From: Legionella donaldsonii
GTDB lineage: Bacteria > Pseudomonadota > Gammaproteobacteria > Legionellales > Legionellaceae
DNA: 64,000 nucleotides
Direction of reading: 5' to 3'
Assembly (NCBI RefSeq): GCF_900452385.1
Contig: NZ_UGOA01000001.1
Coordinates: 62,001-126,000 of the forward strand
Both the position numbers and the translations under genes were made by a program. Each line of letters opens with the position of its first letter. Positions within the stretch are counted from its first letter, which is position 1. This document shows positions 61,921 through 64,000 of the stretch, in pieces. The notes beneath the pieces are model-generated. The model saw only the letters and a list, made by a program, of their open reading frames with translations, ran no database searches and had not been told where the DNA came from.

Positions 61921-62793
61921 GTGAGCAATTATCTTGATAAGACAGCCAGTTTAACGCCTGCTGCCAAACGTATCATCTGTGACAAGGCAACCGAATATCC
62001 CAATACAGGTGAATATACTGACCATTTGGTAAAAAGCGGAACGTATCTTTGCCGCCGTTGCGGCCTGGCTCTTTTTCGTGCCCGAAGCCAATTTCATTCT
62101 GGTTGTGGCTGGCCCAGTTTTGATGATGATGTTGTTCAGGCGGTCAAACAAATCCCGGATAAGGATGGCCAACGTACGGAAATACTTTGTGCCCGGTGTG
62201 ATGGGCATTTAGGGCACGTCTTCACTGGTGAGTATTTTACCCACAAAAATCTTCGCCATTGCGTGAATTCGGCGTCCCTGGATTTTGTGGCTGATGATCA
62301 GGTTTTGGATACGGAAGAGGCCATTGTTGCTGGTGGTTGTTTTTGGGGGGTTGATCATTTTTTACGCCTTGTTCCAGGGGTATTGAACGTGGAGGTGGGT
62401 TATTCAGGTGGTTCAGTTATGAATCCGAGTTATGAACAGGTTTGTCGTGGCGATACAGGGCATTACGAAGTAGCAAGAGTGGTTTATGATGTGGCGAAAA
62501 CAGATTATTACACGGTTCTAAAACGTTTCTTTGAAATCCATGATCCTACGCAACGCACCGGGCAAGGTCCTGATATTGGTCCACAATATAAAAGTGCGGT
62601 TTTTTATTATAATGAAGAACAACGGGAAGACGCACAGGTATTGATTAAATTACTACAAGAGCGTGGTTACAATGTGGTTACTCGTCTATTGGAAGTACAA
62701 GCGTTCTGGCCTGCCGAAGGTTATCATCAAGATTACTATGCGAAACATAGCAAAGCTCCTTATTGCCACCGGCCAGAACCACGATTTGGTTAG
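61921..62793 (+). CDS. msrBA: Methionine sulfoxide reductase fusion MsrB-MsrA
   Basis: 290-residue bifunctional enzyme reducing both methionine sulfoxide epimers. MsrB (about 5-125): zinc cysteines C44/C47 (CRRCG) and C90/C93 (CARC), GCGWPSF, and catalytic C114 in RHCVNSASL. MsrA (about 133-285): C140 in GGCFWG, VEVGYSGG, HYEVARVVYD and a DPTQ-like HDPTQRTGQGPDIGPQYKSA. The B-then-A order is the less common one compared with A-B fusions. No signal peptide, so cytoplasmic. GTG start with GAGGT-type site upstream. Confidence 0.95.
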   Translation: MSNYLDKTASLTPAAKRIICDKATEYPNTGEYTDHLVKSGTYLCRRCGLALFRARSQFHSGCGWPSFDDDVVQAVKQIPDKDGQRTEILCARCDGHLGHVFTGEYFTHKNLRHCVNSASLDFVADDQVLDTEEAIVAGGCFWGVDHFLRLVPGVLNVEVGYSGGSVMNPSYEQVCRGDTGHYEVARVVYDVAKTDYYTVLKRFFEIHDPTQRTGQGPDIGPQYKSAVFYYNEEQREDAQVLIKLLQERGYNVVTRLLEVQAFWPAEGYHQDYYAKHSKAPYCHRPEPRFG

Positions 62794-62815
62794 GTAGAAC
62801 TGGCCGAGGATGTTA

Positions 62816-64000
62816 TTACAACGAGAAGTTTGTTTCTGTTGATAATAGCTTTTTGCCATATTCCTGAATCGCTTCTGGGCAATAAGACAGAGAGTCACTG
62901 ATGATTTTTCCTAACGCTTTATCTTTAAATAACATTTCTAGCTCTTCTGCATCGAATTTAATAGCTTCCTCTTGGTATTCAGTACCGGCAGTGTTGATAT
63001 CTAGAAAAATTTTACGGGCAACAGCAGTCAAAGGAACAGAGCGAACTTGCTGCAGATAGGTTAGTAAGTTTAATTTAAGATTTCGGATACCGTCTATTAA
63101 ATCTAACGAAGCCTCGACACAAGCGCGATCGTCTAAACTTTTGTAATAAGTTCTTTGTAACAGTAACTTATAACCAGGAAGTTTATCCATTAAGGCTTCA
63201 ATAAGAGGTATATAGGCTCCGAATTCCGGTTGGAAATGGCCGCTCGCTAAATTAAATACGGCGTCCTTCTGGCCTAGCGATATGGCACCGGCACTAAGAA
63301 CGGCATTTCCGGTTGAGCCGCCAGAGAGTAATTGTGCCTGGCGAGCCAAGCCTCCGTGGGTTAATTTAGTTGGACCGTTAAATTGGGGTGCAAACCAGAC
63401 TTCGCCCTCTAAGGTAACAACATATAAATAGTTCTTACCTGGTTTTAGCATGGCGGGATCATTAGTGACCATAACACCTTGATAATTGCGATCTTCGGAG
63501 GCAATTAGTCTGGATTCAGTATATTCAGGGTGAAGAGGGTATTGCCTGTAAGATTGCAATAACAAGCTTGAACTATCTGCAATTAACGTTGTTGGTATAC
63601 TATTACCTATCAAGCTTAATTCCGGCGCTTCAAGCAGCTCTAAAACTAACTTCTCATCTTTCTTAACGATTTGATAGGGAATGCTTGCCATGGCACAAAT
63701 AAATACCAAACGCTTCAACAAAGAGCTATCCGTAGAGTAATCTTGAATCTGATCATTAATTGAAGAAACAAGTCTGGGTATTGAAGTAATATGAGGATTA
63801 GTTAATAGCCCTTCTACAGTATCAATATTTTTTGAAGTACGATTTTTACCCATGCGCTGAAGAGGGCCTTTGGGAGCCCATTGGAGCCAGCTTCTAGTAC
63901 AGTAATTGCCTAAAACTGCTTTGGCATTTTCGAAGCTGTTACTAAAAGGAGAGCAAAATTTCGAATAATTAGCAGCATAAGGAAGCGCAGTTGGGACTAA
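62816..64000 (-). CDS. Unknown protein, N-terminus beyond the window, possible effector
   Basis: An ATG at 63853 gives 345 residues, but the same frame stays open through 63854-64000 (49 more codons, including FSNSFENAKAVLGNY and TRSWLQWAPKGPLQR) without a stop, and that part reads like protein. The gene therefore probably starts outside the window. The middle has VVTLEGEVWFAPQFNG, THGGLARQAQL, LSAGAISLGQK and ASGHFQPEFGAY, a combination I recall from Legionella proteins of unknown function. No membrane segment seen. C-terminus STETNFSL. Convergent with msrBA. Confidence 0.65.
   Translation of the reverse strand, partial: LVPTALPYAANYSKFCSPFSNSFENAKAVLGNYCTRSWLQWAPKGPLQRMGKNRTSKNIDTVEGLLTNPHITSIPRLVSSINDQIQDYSTDSSLLKRLVFICAMASIPYQIVKKDEKLVLELLEAPELSLIGNSIPTTLIADSSSLLLQSYRQYPLHPEYTESRLIASEDRNYQGVMVTNDPAMLKPGKNYLYVVTLEGEVWFAPQFNGPTKLTHGGLARQAQLLSGGSTGNAVLSAGAISLGQKDAVFNLASGHFQPEFGAYIPLIEALMDKLPGYKLLLQRTYYKSLDDRACVEASLDLIDGIRNLKLNLLTYLQQVRSVPLTAVARKIFLDINTAGTEYQEEAIKFDAEELEMLFKDKALGKIISDSLSYCPEAIQEYGKKLLSTETNFSL

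Noticed and set aside
1-64000. CRISPR arrays, insertion-sequence transposases, rRNA
   Set aside because: Looked for regularly spaced repeats, transposase motifs and rRNA segments; none seen.

Overview
The window looks like a chromosomal segment of a Legionella species or a close relative in the Legionellaceae. The evidence is a moderately AT-rich gammaproteobacterial backbone (uvrB, aspartate aminotransferase, the zapA/6S RNA/ygfB-pepP-ubiH-ubiI cluster, rtcB with archease, amn, phaC) interspersed with solitary, mostly leftward genes for large proteins of unknown family. Some of these carry eukaryote-like motifs, and some are preceded by PmrA-type promoter boxes, the usual pattern of Dot/Icm effector genes. 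The species cannot be named from this sequence.

Layout: 1-7.7 kb holds leftward genes: a partial unknown gene, a MATE exporter, a CDF-like transporter, two effector candidates (one a DXD glycosyltransferase with a textbook IQ motif), a small exported protein and a beta-barrel protein. 7.8-10 kb holds two tandem exported paralogues and a pentapeptide-repeat protein. 10,062-20,986 is a 10.9 kb integrated island bounded by a perfect 51-bp direct repeat of the 3' part of tRNA-Asn. It carries a tyrosine integrase, a broken DUF1016/YhcG gene, the AbiE toxin-antitoxin pair, a LuxR-type regulator, a small membrane protein, two pairs of small unknown genes, an AlpA-type regulator and a DUF927 helicase-like protein. 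There are no conjugation genes, so it is best read as an integrative or mobilisable element that may replicate when excised.

20.9-31 kb is housekeeping: tRNA-Asn, aspartate aminotransferase, uvrB, an unknown gene, 6S RNA, zapA, and the ygfB-pepP-ubiH-ubiI operon ending at a terminator. 31-39 kb has a beta-barrel protein, a large secreted protein with Ig-like repeats and a DUF1566 domain, and a four-gene MacAB-TolC-like exporter operon. 39-49.7 kb mixes effector candidates (two HAD-like proteins and a multi-pass membrane protein) with yhhQ, a multiply interrupted kinase-like pseudogene, archease-rtcB, a periplasmic binding protein, and amn. 49.8-64 kb has an aldo/keto reductase, a CAP protein, two SDR enzymes, a CatB-like acetyltransferase, TerC, a chromate transporter, PHA synthase, a MltB-type lytic transglycosylase, an MsrB-MsrA fusion, and a leftward unknown gene that runs off the window end.

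The strongest leads are the IQ motif in the glycosyltransferase, PmrA-like boxes upstream of three unrelated unknown genes, and the uncharacterised four-gene cargo module of the tRNA-Asn island (16,186-17,984). All functional statements are from reading the sequence and recall of protein families; no search was run.
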